From assembly GCA_028564925.1 (NCBI GenBank), contig CM053026.1, positions 643,282,344 through 643,346,343 on the forward strand: a stretch of 64,000 nucleotides of DNA, given 5' to 3'. The notes beneath the pieces are model-generated. The model saw only the letters and a list, made by a program, of their open reading frames with translations, made no database searches and had not been told where the DNA came from. Every line of letters begins with the position of its first letter. Within the stretch, counting starts at the first letter, position 1. A program made the translations under genes and the position numbers. Of this stretch, positions 46,967 through 60,205 are shown piece after piece. The stretch comes from Lithobates sylvaticus (Eukaryota; Chordata; Amphibia; Anura; Ranidae).

Positions 46967-46993
46967 GAGTCTTTAGTTTACTAAAGACAGTCT
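46967..46993. other. Templated filler at a deletion junction
   Basis: AGTCTTTAGTTTACTAAAGA plus CAGTCT here duplicates 46699-46722, about 270 bp away, just outside hAT-D. It replaces about 190 bp present in the left copy (about 16300-16490). The copied sequence is itself a hairpin (GTCTTTAGT with ACTAAAGAC). Confidence 0.8.
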
Positions 46994-47464
46994 CCTGACA
47001 ATTTAAGTGTACCCTAATGTGCTAATATGGCATAACCTACCTCAGGGCCTCTAAAAAATAGTAACGTTAGAAAAGTTTACAACCGCTTTAATATCAGTGG
47101 AACCCAGGAGCCTCTCATGGGGCCCCCTACTGACCCGCATATTTGCCAACATTTCAAAAATATTTTCAGGGACACTTTTTTACAAGTGCTATATTTAGAG
47201 TAGCTGACATCCCCTATGTTCCTCTATACATCACAATAGTACTTACAAAATTAAATAAGTACTAATAATGGGGCAGAACAAATATGAGGACTGAGATTTC
47301 CTTTAGTTGAACTAACAAAAGTGTGCCCATTATAGAGCTGGTAACATTGTGGATATTCAGTATAATTTTAAAGAACTGTTTTTGTGGGTAAGAGGCATAG
47401 GGAAGGAGTATGGATGGTATAAAAGTGGGACGTATGTGCAGGTGAGGGAGTGGAATGTGGAGGG

Positions 47465-47765
47465 TCTAACAGTGGGCACTATGTACAGGAGAGGAGTGTG
47501 AAGAGTATGACAGTGGGCAGTATGCACAGCAGAGGAGTGTGGAGGGTATGACAGTGAGCAGTATGTACAGGAGAGGAGTGTGGTGGAGGGTACGGCAATG
47601 GGCACTATGTACAGGAGAGAAGTGTATGACAGCGGGCACTATGTACAGGAGAGGAGTGTGTAGGATATGACAGTGGGCGCTATGTATAGGAGAGAAGTGT
47701 GGAGGGTATGACAGTGAGCAGTATGTTACAGGAGAGAAGTGTGGAGAGTATGACAGTATAGGAGA
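47465..47765. repeat. 41-bp tandem repeat in hAT-D (right copy)
   Basis: Complement of the array at 15537-15860, with fewer or rearranged units. Confidence 0.88.
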
Positions 47766-49726
47766 GGAGGATGAAGGAATCTGGGAAGGAAAAATGTAAA
47801 GGTTTATGGAAGGCTGTTTAGGGACTGTGTAGTGGTTAAGCGGGCCATACATGGATTGAAATTGCACCAATTAAGCAGAGACCAGCCATAGTCGATCTAT
47901 GTATGGGCTACCTGGCTTTACACAAGTCAACCTATTAACCGACTTCAGTTCAACCAGCCTGTCAGGTTTTCCCCAAACAATCAGTGCTGCCAGCTATAGT
48001 TAGCAACACTGATCATCGTATTCACTGGCAGAACACAAAAACACTGCAGGAGTGATTCCCCCATTCACAGGTCAGCAGATGAGAGGGTGTGTGTGGACAG
48101 GCTGGGGAGAGATACTAGTCAGTGGCTGGGTAGGCACTGGTTAGTATCAGATCCAGATACACACAGGTTACATATGCCACGATCGTTAGAGTGAGAACAA
48201 TAATTCTAGCCTTAGACCTCCTCTGTAACTCTAAACATGTAACCTGTAAAAAAATTAAAGCATCGCTTGGTACACAAAAAAAATCGTGCTAACTTTAGTC
48301 GTTTTTTTTTATGAATGAAACAGTTTCTTTCCAAAAAAAAACATTTGAAAATTGCTGCACAAATATTGTGTAACATAAAAAGTTGCAAAGACCATCATTT
48401 TATTCCATAGGGTGTCTGCTAAAACAACATATATAATGCTTGAGGCTTCTGAGTAATTTTCTATCAAAAATGATGATTTTTACATGTAGGAGAGAAGTGT
48501 CAGAATTGGCCTGGGTGGCAAGGGTTAATTATCATAAGTAATATACAAATAATTATTATAAGCACTGAGTTCATCCTCTCAGTCTTCGGCAGAGTGTGCC
48601 AGCTTGTATTTATACTGGCCGCTCTGTATGTAGCTTCTGATCGACTGCGCAAGCAGCCCCATATCTCTGGAACCATAGATGATAGCAGCCCCATATTTTA
48701 ACCAGTGCTGGAGTAGGTCTTTAGCTACCTACCCCCAATGTGGGGTCTCTGTGACTCCTGATTGTTGAGCTACAACCCTCAAAGTCGATCTTTTTTTTTT
48801 TTTTTTAGAATTTTTTTTTTTTTTTTGGGGCAAATGGGCCTATCTTGAGAAAGGGGCCTGGAGCTGCAGCTCCAATAGTCCCTATGTTAATCCGGCCCTG
48901 GCCTCAGGTGACTACAAAAAGGTCACCCCCTTCTTCATCAGCTGCATTATGCAATTACCTTGGAGCAATTAACTTGGAGAAATTTCTTATGAATCTTCTG
49001 TAGAAGTTAGCAAATCCAACAAATTGTTGAATTTTCTTAAAGGGCAGGCAAATCAGCCACTGCTTTGATCTTATCAGGATCAACGGTCACTCCTTCTGGA
49101 AAAATTATGTACTGTATCCCAAGAACTGGATATGAGGTTGTTCAAGCTCACATTTCTCCAGTTTGATGTAAAGTTGATTCCTCCTCAGTCTTTTGAAAAT
49201 GATGCAGACATGCTTGTCCCTCCAAGTCATCAGAAATAACTATCAGAAAAAAAATGTAATATCAACCAGATATGCTATCACACACTGGTCCAACAGATCT
49301 CACAAAACATCATTAATGAAATATTGAAAAGTTGAAGGAGAATTGCAAAAGCCAAAAGGCATGACCAAAGACTTAAAATGCCCATATCTAATTCTAAAAA
49401 CAGTTCCATTAATCAACAGGACAAATGAGGACACGATTATATGGTTCTCCATAAATCCAATTTGGTAAAAGCTTTTGGACAGATCAGTCTTTCCAGCATT
49501 TCTGGAATGAATGGGATGGATGGCAATTTTTATTAGTGATCTTGTGCAAATCTCTGTATTTGATACATGAATGCAGGGTGGAGTCCTACTTCTCAACAAA
49601 GAATAAGGCTGTCCTAACAGGAAAGGTGGGGTGTCTGATAAAGCCCTTCTCTAAATTCTCTTTGAGCCACTCCCTAAGCACCTTAAAGGGGCTGTAAATC
49701 TTAGTGTTTTTCACCTTAATGCATCC

Positions 49727-52625
49727 TATGCATTAAGGTGAAAAAACACCTTGCACTCTCCGGCCCCCTCCGGCCCCCTCGAGCCCCCGTTTTTTTTGCG
49801 GATCCGCCTATGACAGGAGCCGGCGCTATACAGGAAGCATCGTCTTATGCGGCTCTGCTCCGCAGCCGCTTGCTTCATTTACCGCCAGCTTCATTGACAA
49901 CACTGATGCTCTGTGATGGCAGGTCAGGAAACCACGATCTGGGCTTGACAACCAGCCATCCCAGAGCAGGAGGTCGCGGGCCACATCAGAGAGATCAGCG
50001 GGCCACATATGGCCCCAAGCCACTGGTTGGGCACCCCTTCAAAAAGGGGTCATTTGGGGGATATATGTATTGTCCTGAAATTTTTGGGCCTCAAGAAATT
50101 AGATAGGCCGTCAGTACATAAGGATTGATCACTTTTGACATGGTAAAAATCTGACTGTCTGTAGAGCAACCAGCCAATTTTTCCTGTTTCTAATATAACC
50201 AATGATTCTTTCCATCTTAATGATATAATGCCTTAAACCTTAGATCTTCCATTACCTCCCAAACCCCTGGTTTCCCATTTACCAGTAAACTGCCATCAAC
50301 AGCATTCTTAGATCCTCATCTCAGCCCCCTCATTCAAACCTCACCAGCCAAACATTGCATTAAAGGAGTAATTACCAGTATATCTTACATGTTCATCTCA
50401 GGTCAGTCAGCAAAATCCCCCTTTCCTGAGCTGAGCGAACTACTTTATTTCAAATCCCTTCAAGGCCACACCCTCAAGGGTTTGCCTCTGACAGCTAAAC
50501 CCCTCGCACAAAGGATGTGGCCTCATCTCATTCACACAGGATGTGAATGACCATATAAGGACATACAATACAGTGGTGTAGTGGCGGCACAGTGGTGTAG
50601 TGGTTAGCACTCTCACCTAGCAGTAAGAAGGGTCACTGGTTCGAATCCCAACCACGACACTTCCTGCCTGGAGTTTGCATGTTCTCCCTGTGCCTGCGTG
50701 GGTTTCCTCCGGGTACTCCGGTTTCCTCCCACAATCCAAAGACATGCAGGTAGGTTAATTGGCTTCTGTCCAAAAATTGGCCCTAGAATGGGGACCTTAG
50801 ATTGTGGGCTCCTTGAGGGTAAAGAACCAATCACAGACATGTATACATTCAAACAGACTAAACAGTGATGTACAAACCGTCTAACTGCTTTCAATGACAA
50901 CGAACGATATAAAGCCATGGCTCAGTAGGCCATAATATTTATATCGTTATGCTATAGTTCCAATGTACACAGAGATATTAGCTTGAAGTTATTAATGCAG
51001 TCACCGGGAAGTGGCCACAATGAACTTCCTTAAACCAGCAAACGCGTCTGTAGTGTCCACAGGAAGATTTCCGCAGCCAATGGTCTTCCGCCAACGTCTT
51101 TATGTGCGAATACGCTCACACGAGCGCATTACAGCAAAACCGACACTGGGGGGCATCTGACAACATACATTAATAAATCTTTCCATAACAGTCCCTCGTT
51201 TTTGTCATATCCTCCCATGTGTCCCTTGATGAATTTCGATCTTCTTACACCTGGCCTTACAGTCCATAAAAAGGAAAACACAGCTTAACATGTAGACTCT
51301 GTTCTTCAGTAGAGATGACATGGTGAGCTGTAGTAGTCGCTGGTTGGTCTGGGATCCTCTGTATCTTGTTTGCAGGTCGGGCGTCTTGGGCGTCTTATTG
51401 AGGAAAATGTGGTCATCTGCTCAGGCTCTGGTCACGTGTCCAAATTAGGCAGCAGGAGCACCTCATCACGATATATATAAGGAATAGAAACAAAAACAAC
51501 ATGAGTAAATATACCCTACTTCCTTTAACTATGATCCGCTGCAAAAATAAAAATTAAATTCCTACAGATTCCCAGACCGTTAAAAAGGATTCCAACCTTC
51601 ACTAGCTATAGCTCTGGCTTTGCCTCTCAGGGATCCAAGCCCCATCCATATGGGCCTGAACTTTGTCACTAGTATCCCCGATTCAGGTATAACAATCTTT
51701 ACTTATGAATTCCCAGGACCCCCCTTTGGATTGTGGGAACTTCCTTGTAGCTGCAACAGTTACATGAAAAACATCCCATCCTCAATGGATGAGAAATTTT
51801 TCAATCGTTTCATAAGCTCAAGCCCCCACTGTGTACAAGCAATTCCCTTCTAGGTGTCCCTGTGATTCTTACCTTCCCTCGCGCCATCAGATCCTCGCGA
51901 TCGGCCGAGACATAAGATGCTGGGACGAGATTCACCAGCACACATGAATCTCTTCCATTAGGGCAATTACTTTATAAACTGTAGATCCAAAGCACACTTG
52001 TGGGCTACCTAGTTATTCCGATACCAAAGCTGGTGAGAACCAGAGCTATTGTCAAAATTATAATAAATTTTACCCTCTAGAAGTGTATCGATAAATTCCA
52101 TTGACAAGTGTCTGTTTGGATTATTTACTTGTCTGTCAAAACTCCTCACACCAATATGAGCTCCGTGGAGACTCAGAGTAGAGTACCATGTGTCTTGTTC
52201 ACTTTCTTAGCTAGTTGGAAAATACACTTTTAAAAATATAAATAAAGATACTTCTCTTCCTTGTTGTCTTGTTCATCAATCTTCTCTGCAAGGACCCAGT
52301 CACCTGTCACCTGTCACAAACTTGGCTATAATTAGAGTGGTTAGTATCATTTGTTTGAAAAATTGTCATTCTCAGCCCACCCTCTTCCCCCCTTTTCCTC
52401 ATATTTACAAAGTGGAGGAAGACATGCAGGGTTTAGAATGGTGCTGAAACTCCTTGGACCTGAAAAGATACTTATACACACAAGTTATTACTCTGTCCTT
52501 CATAAACAATACAACATTCGTGTACATTCGTAAATTGTCAATGACATTCCTCAAAACCGATAATAGCTAAACCCTCTGTTACCCTTACTTTCACGTTTTT
52601 ACTAAAATACAACACCCACAACACA
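49727..52625. other. Right-arm-only 2.9 kb segment
   Basis: The left arm runs directly from CCTACCGCAACAG to GGATGCATTAAGGTG (about 13612-13645), with only about ten bases between. The right arm has 2.9 kb there. The segment starts with TGCATTAAGGTGAAAAAACA, an inverted echo of the flank. It contains a SINE (50577-50935), a repeat block with GGGCCACATATGGCCC near 50000, and a possible Penelope-like fragment on the minus strand around 51600-52140. No intact gene. Confidence 0.75.
50577..50935 (+). mobile_element. tRNA-derived SINE
   Basis: The head has a polymerase III A-box-like GGTGTAGTGGTTAGCAC and a B-box-like GGTTCGAATCCC. The body is the conserved stretch around GTTTGCATGTTCTCCCTGTG and GGGTTTCCTCCGGGTACTCC, which I recall from widespread vertebrate SINEs. 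The tail runs to about 50935. There is no cloverleaf, so it is not a tRNA gene. Present only in the right arm. Confidence 0.7.
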
Positions 52626-54265
52626 GCTGTTGCGGTAGGTTCAGACTTATTCTTGTTACCACATACAACATGACACAACTAAAACTTGAGACAAACTAAA
52701 ACTTGAGACAAACATTTTGATACAAATGTGGGGGAGATATGTCATAGTTCCTAAATCAAAAATTAAAAATGAAAACCAACCAGATGGAATTCTGCCTTCA
52801 CTCTTAGTGATAGAAAAAAAAAACACAACATCAGTTTTAAATCTTTGCATGGACCAGCCACACAAAGTTCAAAAACAGGCCTGAAAATGTTTTTTTTTTA
52901 TTTTTTTTTTCTTGATCCCGCCAAAATAAGTTGGTTACATTGACAGAATTATCAGAGGAAACTACAACAGATCTAGTGTTGGTGGACCCAGCCTGCCTCT
53001 CAGCATTGGATCACCAGTCACTGCTATCCCCTCAGGCCAGGTGTACATAAATGCAGTTCCTTCCGGACTGAAACCACCCTCGGTACACCCCCTCCTGCTC
53101 TACCATAATAAACTTCTGAAGCCACAGCTTAGCTACATATTTCATGCACTGTGCTGTACTGTCTGACTGTGGGAAATCTCCATTCTTTCCCATGCATGAA
53201 CCCCCTAGTGTCCACGGCAATTCGAATTGGCTTATCGTCTTACCCCTGCGTCCAGGGAAATCGGCACCTAAAATTGAGGAGCACCGCCAGATGGCTGCTT
53301 ATGTGGTGGATCGTCAGACTACAGCTAGTCCTTCAACTAGAAACCTGAACGAGGGCGTCATCACCCCCCCGAATCAGATCTCTACCCCTCACAGTGTATG
53401 CATACACAAACGCATTGCGCTGCACGACCGTACACTGCGTCGCAAGACGACACTACACAGAGCACTTATGCCTGCTCAACAATGTGGCTTTTCTTAAAAA
53501 TAAATAAAAAATAAAATGGGGATAGCCTTCTGTTGTCTATTTCAACGGTTGTATGATGTCTCAGTAGTTACATGATCAAACTAAAAATTAACTAACAGTC
53601 TGGGCATGAACAAAAGAATTTACTACTTACTGCCAACAATATAGTGAATATAAAACAAGTTTTTTCTTAAAAACCAAAGCCTTTTTCTACAAGACTCAGC
53701 TAAAGCTATAAAAGTCAAAACAGATAAAGACTAAAAATAACACACACCGCTAAAAAAGTACAAAAATTCAGTTAAAGCTAGTCTTGTTATCCATTGAATT
53801 TATAGAGACTTGATATTACAATAACTTGAATGCCTCCCTAAAACTGTATTACAATATAAACCTTAATTTTCTTAAAAATCTAAATGATTTTGTCCTTAGT
53901 CAAAATACCCCAGACCCCTCCCACCAACTTCCTGTTGCACACCTGAACAGGAAGAGGGAGGGGAGGGGAAGCCTTGAATAGCTTCATATTTTGTCTATCA
54001 AGACATTAGAAAAATCTATGGCTAAACATCAGCAAATAAAAAAACTTTTTTTCCCAGGAGTGGGTGAAACAAATCCCCATATTGCCATCCCCCTTGACTC
54101 ACATATCCCCTGGGAAGTGAAACCACAAGTTTTGAGACCGGAAATACCACACAACAGCGCAACAAAAGCCAAAACTGAAACTCCTGCAAAAAGATGGCTG
54201 AAGGAGGTCAATCAAAGCCTTTCCCTTCCACTGCAGGCCACAAACAATCAAAAACAAAAGGAGGG
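52626..54265. other. Mirror of about 12000-13640, nothing recognised
   Basis: Unassigned DNA shared with the left arm but visibly more diverged than the inner arms. The frame 53144-53497 differs from its mirror by several substitutions and frame changes. A G-rich run at 54287-54319 marks its outer end. Confidence 0.45.
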
Positions 54266-54399
54266 GTGCAACTGCGCAAACCAAAAAAGGGGGAGGGGTG
54301 GGGGGGGTGGGGGGAGGGGAGAGAGCTGAAATGAATCAGCTACACAACAATAACAACCAATGCCGCAGCCACCATTAGGGTGTTCACACACCGACAGTA
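54266..54399. other. Unassigned junction DNA
   Basis: G-rich then mixed sequence between the shared arm and the 2 kb palindrome. It has no left-arm counterpart. The left arm has about 1.25 kb of different sequence here (about 10746-11995). Confidence 0.4.
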
Positions 54400-56403
54400 C
54401 ATGGAAATAAATATATAAATAATTATATAAAATGGGGCGCCAGCATAAGTGGAAAGGTTAATAAAATAACAAGAGTAAATTAAAATAGATAATCAGATAT
54501 AAATGTGGCGCTGATACACGTCTACCACTCCAAGGGGGATCATCCAGCCAAGGTGGCTCCAGACACAGCGTCCAAAGGAATTAATGGAATAAAAGATGGA
54601 GTATAGCATCAAATAATAAATAAGGCTATACAGACAACCTCAAGTGGGTGAATCAAACAATATAAATAAATAACCCTTGTGTCCAAGAAAAATAAAAATA
54701 GTGCAAAGTAAGGACTAAAAGTGGCAATAAATAATCAAATATACAATGGCTAATAACATGCATAAGCCACAATTCGATTAAAAAATATTATTAATAATGC
54801 ACAAAGCAAACCGTGAATAAATGCACCTGTGTGCTAAAAACAAACAGCACAAATAAACATGTGTTGAAATATATATAATGACGTGAGTCCAGGATAAAAG
54901 TGTATATATAAATAAATAAATAAACAACAAGTCCTGTGCAATCAAGCGGATATTCCCATATATGGTGCACAATTCCTAAACAATCTCCAGGTGAGGTGGT
55001 GGATATGGTATTTGTGATAGTCTTTAAGAGAAAAAAAGTGATGCTCCTTAACATGCAGGTGTCCTGGGCTGTTTCCCCCCCCCAACCCCTTACCTTAAAG
55101 GTAAGGAAAAACAACCTTACTGGGCTCCTCCGGATCTGTTCCTCTGACTGGGTCCCTGCCAGCTCCTCTCAGGCGGACATGTGAGCAAACAGATAGATGC
55201 AATCCATTGTGTAGTATTTCAAAAGGTTTAATAGGTATAAGCAATAGATAACTTACAGTACATGCAGAGTTAATGCAGCGGTGGATGAAAAAACACACAG
55301 TGTGGGCTCCCGGCCGAGATCCCACACAGCTAAACGTCACCAGGCTCTGACTCTCCTTGCGCGTTACTTCACGCACACGTGACTTTCTCAAAGGACACCT
55401 AAGTCCTAACTGTCCTTTGAGAAAGTCACGTGTGCGTGATATAACGCGTAAGGAGAGTCAGAGCCTGGTGACGTTTAGCTGTGTGGGATCTCGGCCGGGA
55501 GCCCACACTGTGTGTTTTTTCATCCACCGCTGCATTAACTCTGCATGTACTGTAAGTTATCTATTGCTTATACCTATTAAACCTTTTGAAATACTACACA
55601 ATGGATTGCATCTATCTGTTTGCTCACATGTCCGCCTGAGAGGAGCTGGCAGGGACCCAGTCAGAGGAACAGATCCGGAGGAGCCCAGTAAGGTTGTTTT
55701 TCCTTACCTTTAAGGTAAGGGGTTGGGGGAAACAGCCCAGGACACCTGCATGTTAAGGAGCATCACTTTTTTCTCTTAAAGACTATCACAAATACCATAT
55801 CCACCACCTCACCTGGAGATTGTTTAGGAATTGTGCACCATATATGGGAATATCCGCTTGATTGCACAGGACTTGTTGTTTATTTATTTATTTATATATA
55901 CACTTTTATCCTGGACTCACGTCATTATATATATTTCAACACATGTTTATTTGTGCTGTTTGTTTTTAGCACACAGGTGCATTTATTCACGGTTTGCTTT
56001 GTGCATTATTAATAATATTTTTTAATCGAATTGTGGCTTATGCATGTTATTAGCCATTGTATATTTGATTATTTATTGCCACTTTTAGTCCTTACTTTGC
56101 ACTATTTTTATTTTTCTTGGACACAAGGGTTATTTATTTATATTATTTGATTCACCCACTTGAGGTTGTCTGTATAGCCTTATTTATTATTTGATGCTAT
56201 ACTCCATCTTTTATTCCATTAATTCCTTTGGACGCTGTGTCTGGAGCCACCTTGGCTGGATGATCCCCCTTGGAGTGGTAGACGTGTATCAGCGCCACAT
56301 TTATATCTGATTATCTATTTTAATTTACTCTTGTTATTTTATTAACCTTTCCACTTATGCTGGCACCCCATTTTATATATTTATTTATATATTTATTTCC
56401 ATG
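54400..56403. mobile_element. 2.0 kb near-perfect palindrome, almost no spacer
   Basis: Arms 54400-55395 and 55413-56403 are reverse complements (pair sums 110803-110808), separated by only 17 bp. The ends are CATGGAAATAAATATATAAA and its complement. Differences are few, for example CACGCACACG paired with CGTGTGCGTGATATAACGCG. Mirrored frames encode the same peptide on both strands, which follows from the palindrome. It could be a foldback transposon or two Penelope-type terminal repeats joined head to head. It is absent from the left arm, so it is younger than the duplication or was lost there. Confidence 0.85.
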
Positions 56404-56890
56404 AAGAAAGTTTATTTCAGGGACAAAAGGAAAAAGAGTTTTTTTTTTCAAAATTGTCGGTCTTTATTTTATATATTTATTTAATATATTTATTTATGAA
56501 GAAAATGTTTTATTTAAAAAAAATAATTAATATGCTGGAGGCCCCCTCCTCAGCAGAAGAGGTACAGGAAGTCATTAAGAACCTCAGAAACTCAACGGCA
56601 CGATGCCACACATATGGTGGGAATGACCCATAATACGCCATTTCTTGAAAAAAATCTTCAATTTAATGGATAAGCTAGTGGGAAAATAAAATACTTTGAA
56701 ATTAAAAAAATGTTAAATTATAATCTTGACCTAGGAGGACGAGGTCCATATGGAGTAGGAGGTTGGGGTGGCGGTGGATGTGGCTGTGTAGGTGGAAGCG
56801 GCAGTGGAGGAGGACAAGGTAGCCAACACTGGTTGAAAAATACAACAATGGCTGGGTAAGCCCGGTGATGTGTCGAATGCTGTCCCCCGT

Positions 56891-57196
56891 TGGATAGTGT
56901 CCACCCTGTACTGCGCTTGCTCAGTACATAGGACAAGGGGATTCGAAAATCTCCCAAGACGAACGGTGCCTGCGAGGTGAGTCCAGGTTCAAGCCACACC
57001 ATCCGAGGTTCAAGCCAAGAGAAGCGAGGCAGTGCCCGAAGCGTGACGAGCGAATCGAGACCGTTAGGGGCCCTGTTACTATGTGCTACCGTATGTCCAC
57101 TTGGATGGTGGGGCTTGAACCTGCACTCACTGCGCAGGCGCCGTCCATCTTTCGAGATATTCAGAATCTCCTTGTCCTCGGGCCTGACACTATCCG
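56891..57196. mobile_element. Palindromic hairpin MITE (right copy)
   Basis: Ends GGATAGTGTCC and GACACTATCCG with about 85-bp internal arms. Mirror of 9735-10041. Confidence 0.7.
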
Positions 57197-57525
57197 ATGG
57201 CCGGACAGTTTTTGTCAGAACACCAGTATACATGTCTATTCTGCACAAGGTACAGACAAGTCCTGTGGGATCCATGCCTGGTTCATTTTAATGAACGTGA
57301 GCTTGTCCACATTGGCTCTGGACAGGCGGCTGCGCTTGTCTGTGATAACGCCCCCTGCCGTGCTAAATACACGTTCAGATAATACACTGGCTGCAGGGCA
57401 GGCCAGCACCTCCAAGGCGTAGAGGGCAAGCTCAGGCCATGTGCCCAATTTGGAGACCCAGAAGTTGAAGGGGGCAGACCCGCCATTCAGTACGTGTAGG
57501 CGTGTGCACACATACTGCTCCACCA

Positions 57526-57862
57526 CAGGGGCGGACTGACAACTCATGGGGCCCCGGGCAATAGGAGATTATGGGGCCCCCGGGCAATAGGAGAAGATTA
57601 TGGGGCCCCCGGGCAATAGGAGATTATGGGGCCCTCAAGCAATAGATTATGGGGCCACACAGTATACACACACAGAATACGCATACACACTGAAAAGGTA
57701 CTGGAGAGGCGGGGCAGCTATAATATTGGGATTTTTTTTTAAAAACACAGATTTTTACATACTGTCCCTGGGTTTATTGAGGCTGGCAACCCTGATGGGG
57801 CCCCTTAGTGGCATGGGGCCCTCGGGCAGTGCCTGAGTGCCCGAATGGTCAGTCCGCCCCTG
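57526..57862. mobile_element. hAT-C MITE (right copy)
   Basis: Termini CAGGGGCGGACTGAC and CAGTCCGCCCCTG with CTCCACCA on both sides (57518-57525 and 57863-57870), the complement of the left-arm duplication. 337 bp. Confidence 0.92.
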
Positions 57863-59980
57863 CTCCACCATGTTGATGAAATGCTGCCTCCTGCTAAGAT
57901 GTTCCATCTCAGCTGGTGGTGCTGGTTGTTGTAGCATTCTGACAAAGCTTTTCCACATTTCGGCCATGCTAACCCTGACTTCTGAGGTACTGGCGGTGCC
58001 CCGGCTGCATTGGCGACCTCTTCCTCCTCCTCTGCCTTCGCCTTGTGCTTCCACCGTACCCCCGCTGTCAGGTGGGAATGCCACCAGCAGCGCGTCTACC
58101 AGCGTGTGCTTGTACTCGTGCATCTTATGATCACACTCCAGTGAGGTAATTAAGGACGGTACGTTGTCCTTGTAACGGGGATCCAGCAAAGTGGCCACCC
58201 AGTAATCAGCACCAGTTAAAATGTGGGAAACTCAGCGGTCGTTGCGGAGACACTACAGCATGTAATCGCTCATGTGTGCCAGGCTGCCCAGAGGCAACGA
58301 AAAGCTGTCCTCTGTGCGAGGTGTATTGTCTGTGTCCTCTGTATCCCCCCAGCCACGCACCAGTGATGGCCATGAGCTGGTCTGGGTGCCACCCTGCTGT
58401 GAACATGGTTCCTCCTTCTCCATCTCCTCCTCATCCACCACCTCGTCATCCTCCAGAACTGTGCCCTTGCTGCCGGACAATTGTGTACCTGGCGTTTGTT
58501 GGTGCAGGAACCCACCCTGGTAGCCACTTGTGAATGACTGCCCTGAAAGCCTTGGAAATGATCCCGGCTCCTCCTCCTCCTCCTGTGCCACATCCTCTTC
58601 CATCATCGCCCAAAGGGCTTTTTCAAGGAGGCATAGAACTTGGATAGTAACGCTGAGAACGGCGTCATCGGCACTGGCCATGTTGGTGGAGTACTCGAAA
58701 CAGCGCAACAAGGCACGCAGGTCTCGCATGGAGGCCCAGTTATTGGTGGTGAAGTGGTGCTGTTCCGCAGAGCGACTCACGCGTGCGTGCTGCAGCTGAA
58801 ACTCCACTATCGCCTGCTGCTGCTCGCACAGTCTGGCCAGCATGTGCAAGGTGGAGTTCCAACTTGTGGGCACGTCACATATGAGGCGGTGAGCGGGAAG
58901 GCCAAAGTTACGCTGCAGCACTGACAGGCGAGCAGCAGCAGAGTAAGAACGCCGAAAGTGCGCACAGACAGCCCGCACTTTCTGCAGCAGCTCTGGCATA
59001 TCGGGGTAATTTTTAAGAAACCTCTGGACCACCAAGTTCAACACATGCGCCAGGCAAGGGAAGTGTGTCAAGGCCCAGAGCTGCTAGGAGATTTCGCCCA
59101 TTATCGCACACCACCAGGCCGGGCTTGAGGCTCACTGCCACCAACCACTCATCGGTCTGTTGTTCCGTGTTCCTCCACAACTCCTGCGCGGTGTGTTTTT
59201 TTTCCCCCCAAACAGGAACGTTTTAAAACTGCCTGCTGTCATTTACCCCTGGCTGTGCTGAAGTTGGTGGTGAAGGTGTTACGCTGACCAGATGAGGAGG
59301 CGGTAGAGGATAAGGAAGCGGAGTAGGAGGAGTTAGCAACAGGAGGCAAACTGATGCGCCCTGCAATCCTCGGTGGTGGAAGGACATGCGCCAAACTGCT
59401 ATCCGCCTCAGGCCCAGCCGCCACTGCATTTACCCAGTGTGCTGTTAGGGAGATATAATGTCCCTGACCGTGCTTACTGGTCCACGCATCCGTAGTTAGG
59501 TGGACCTTGCCACAGATGGCGTTGCGCAGTGCACACCTGATTTCGTCCCCTACTTGGTTCTGCAGGGAAGGGATGGCTTGCCTGGAAAAGTAGTGGCGGC
59601 TGGGCATGACATACTGTGGGACAGCCAATGCAATCAGGCTTTTAAAACTCTGCGTTTCCACCAGACGGAATGACAGCATTTCAAAGGCGAGGGGGTACTT
59701 CCTCTTCCGCTCCAGTGTTTGGGAGATAGAGAGCTGACGCTTCCATGGGACATTGTGGAGATGGTTGGTGACCCAGGTGGTAGTGTTGCTGGCAGATCCT
59801 CTGTTTGCGGCTTGGCAGGTGACACTGTCACTACAGAGGTGGATGAAGAGGCCGAGAATGCAGCAGAAGAGAAAGCAGGAGGAGCCAGAGACCTTTCTTG
59901 GTTTTTGAGGTGTCTACTCCACTGCAGCTCGTGCTTTGCACTTAGATGCCTGGTCATGCAGGTTGTGCTCAGGTTGAGAA

Positions 59981-60163
59981 CAGGGCCGGACTGGGAAAAA
60001 AATTCAGCCCTGGAAAATTTCATACCAGCCCCACAGCATTATTTTACCAGCGCAACAGCATAACGTCACTATTTTCTTGTTCATGAAAGGGAAAACCATA
60101 CATTTTAAAAGCACATTTGAAGAGTGTATTATATACAGAAAAGACAGATATGAAATCACATAG

Positions 60164-60205
<42 letters not shown>

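Larger units (their letters stand above)
46734..48900. mobile_element. hAT-D, non-autonomous hAT (right copy)
   Basis: Termini CAGGGCCAGATTAA and TTAATCCGGCCCTG with the 8-bp duplication GCCTCAGG on both sides (46726-46733 and 48901-48908), the complement of the left-arm duplication. It is about 180 bp shorter than the left copy. One internal segment is replaced by a short filler at 46967-46993. Confidence 0.92.
46441..49690 (-). mobile_element. Ty3/gypsy-type LTR retrotransposon fossil (right copy)
   Basis: Mirror of 13656-16920, on the minus strand, with the same reverse transcriptase region at 49300-49599. It is a broken partial pol fossil without visible LTRs, split by hAT-D. It retains slightly more of the element than the left copy. 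Confidence 0.75.

Noticed and set aside
50590-50660. Possible tRNA gene (A and B box sequences)
   Set aside because: The boxes fit a SINE head. There is no cloverleaf and the sequence continues into a SINE body.
55095-55713. Two frames with the same peptide on opposite strands, considered as a duplicated gene
   Set aside because: They are the same sequence read from the two arms of the 2 kb palindrome and match no family I know.
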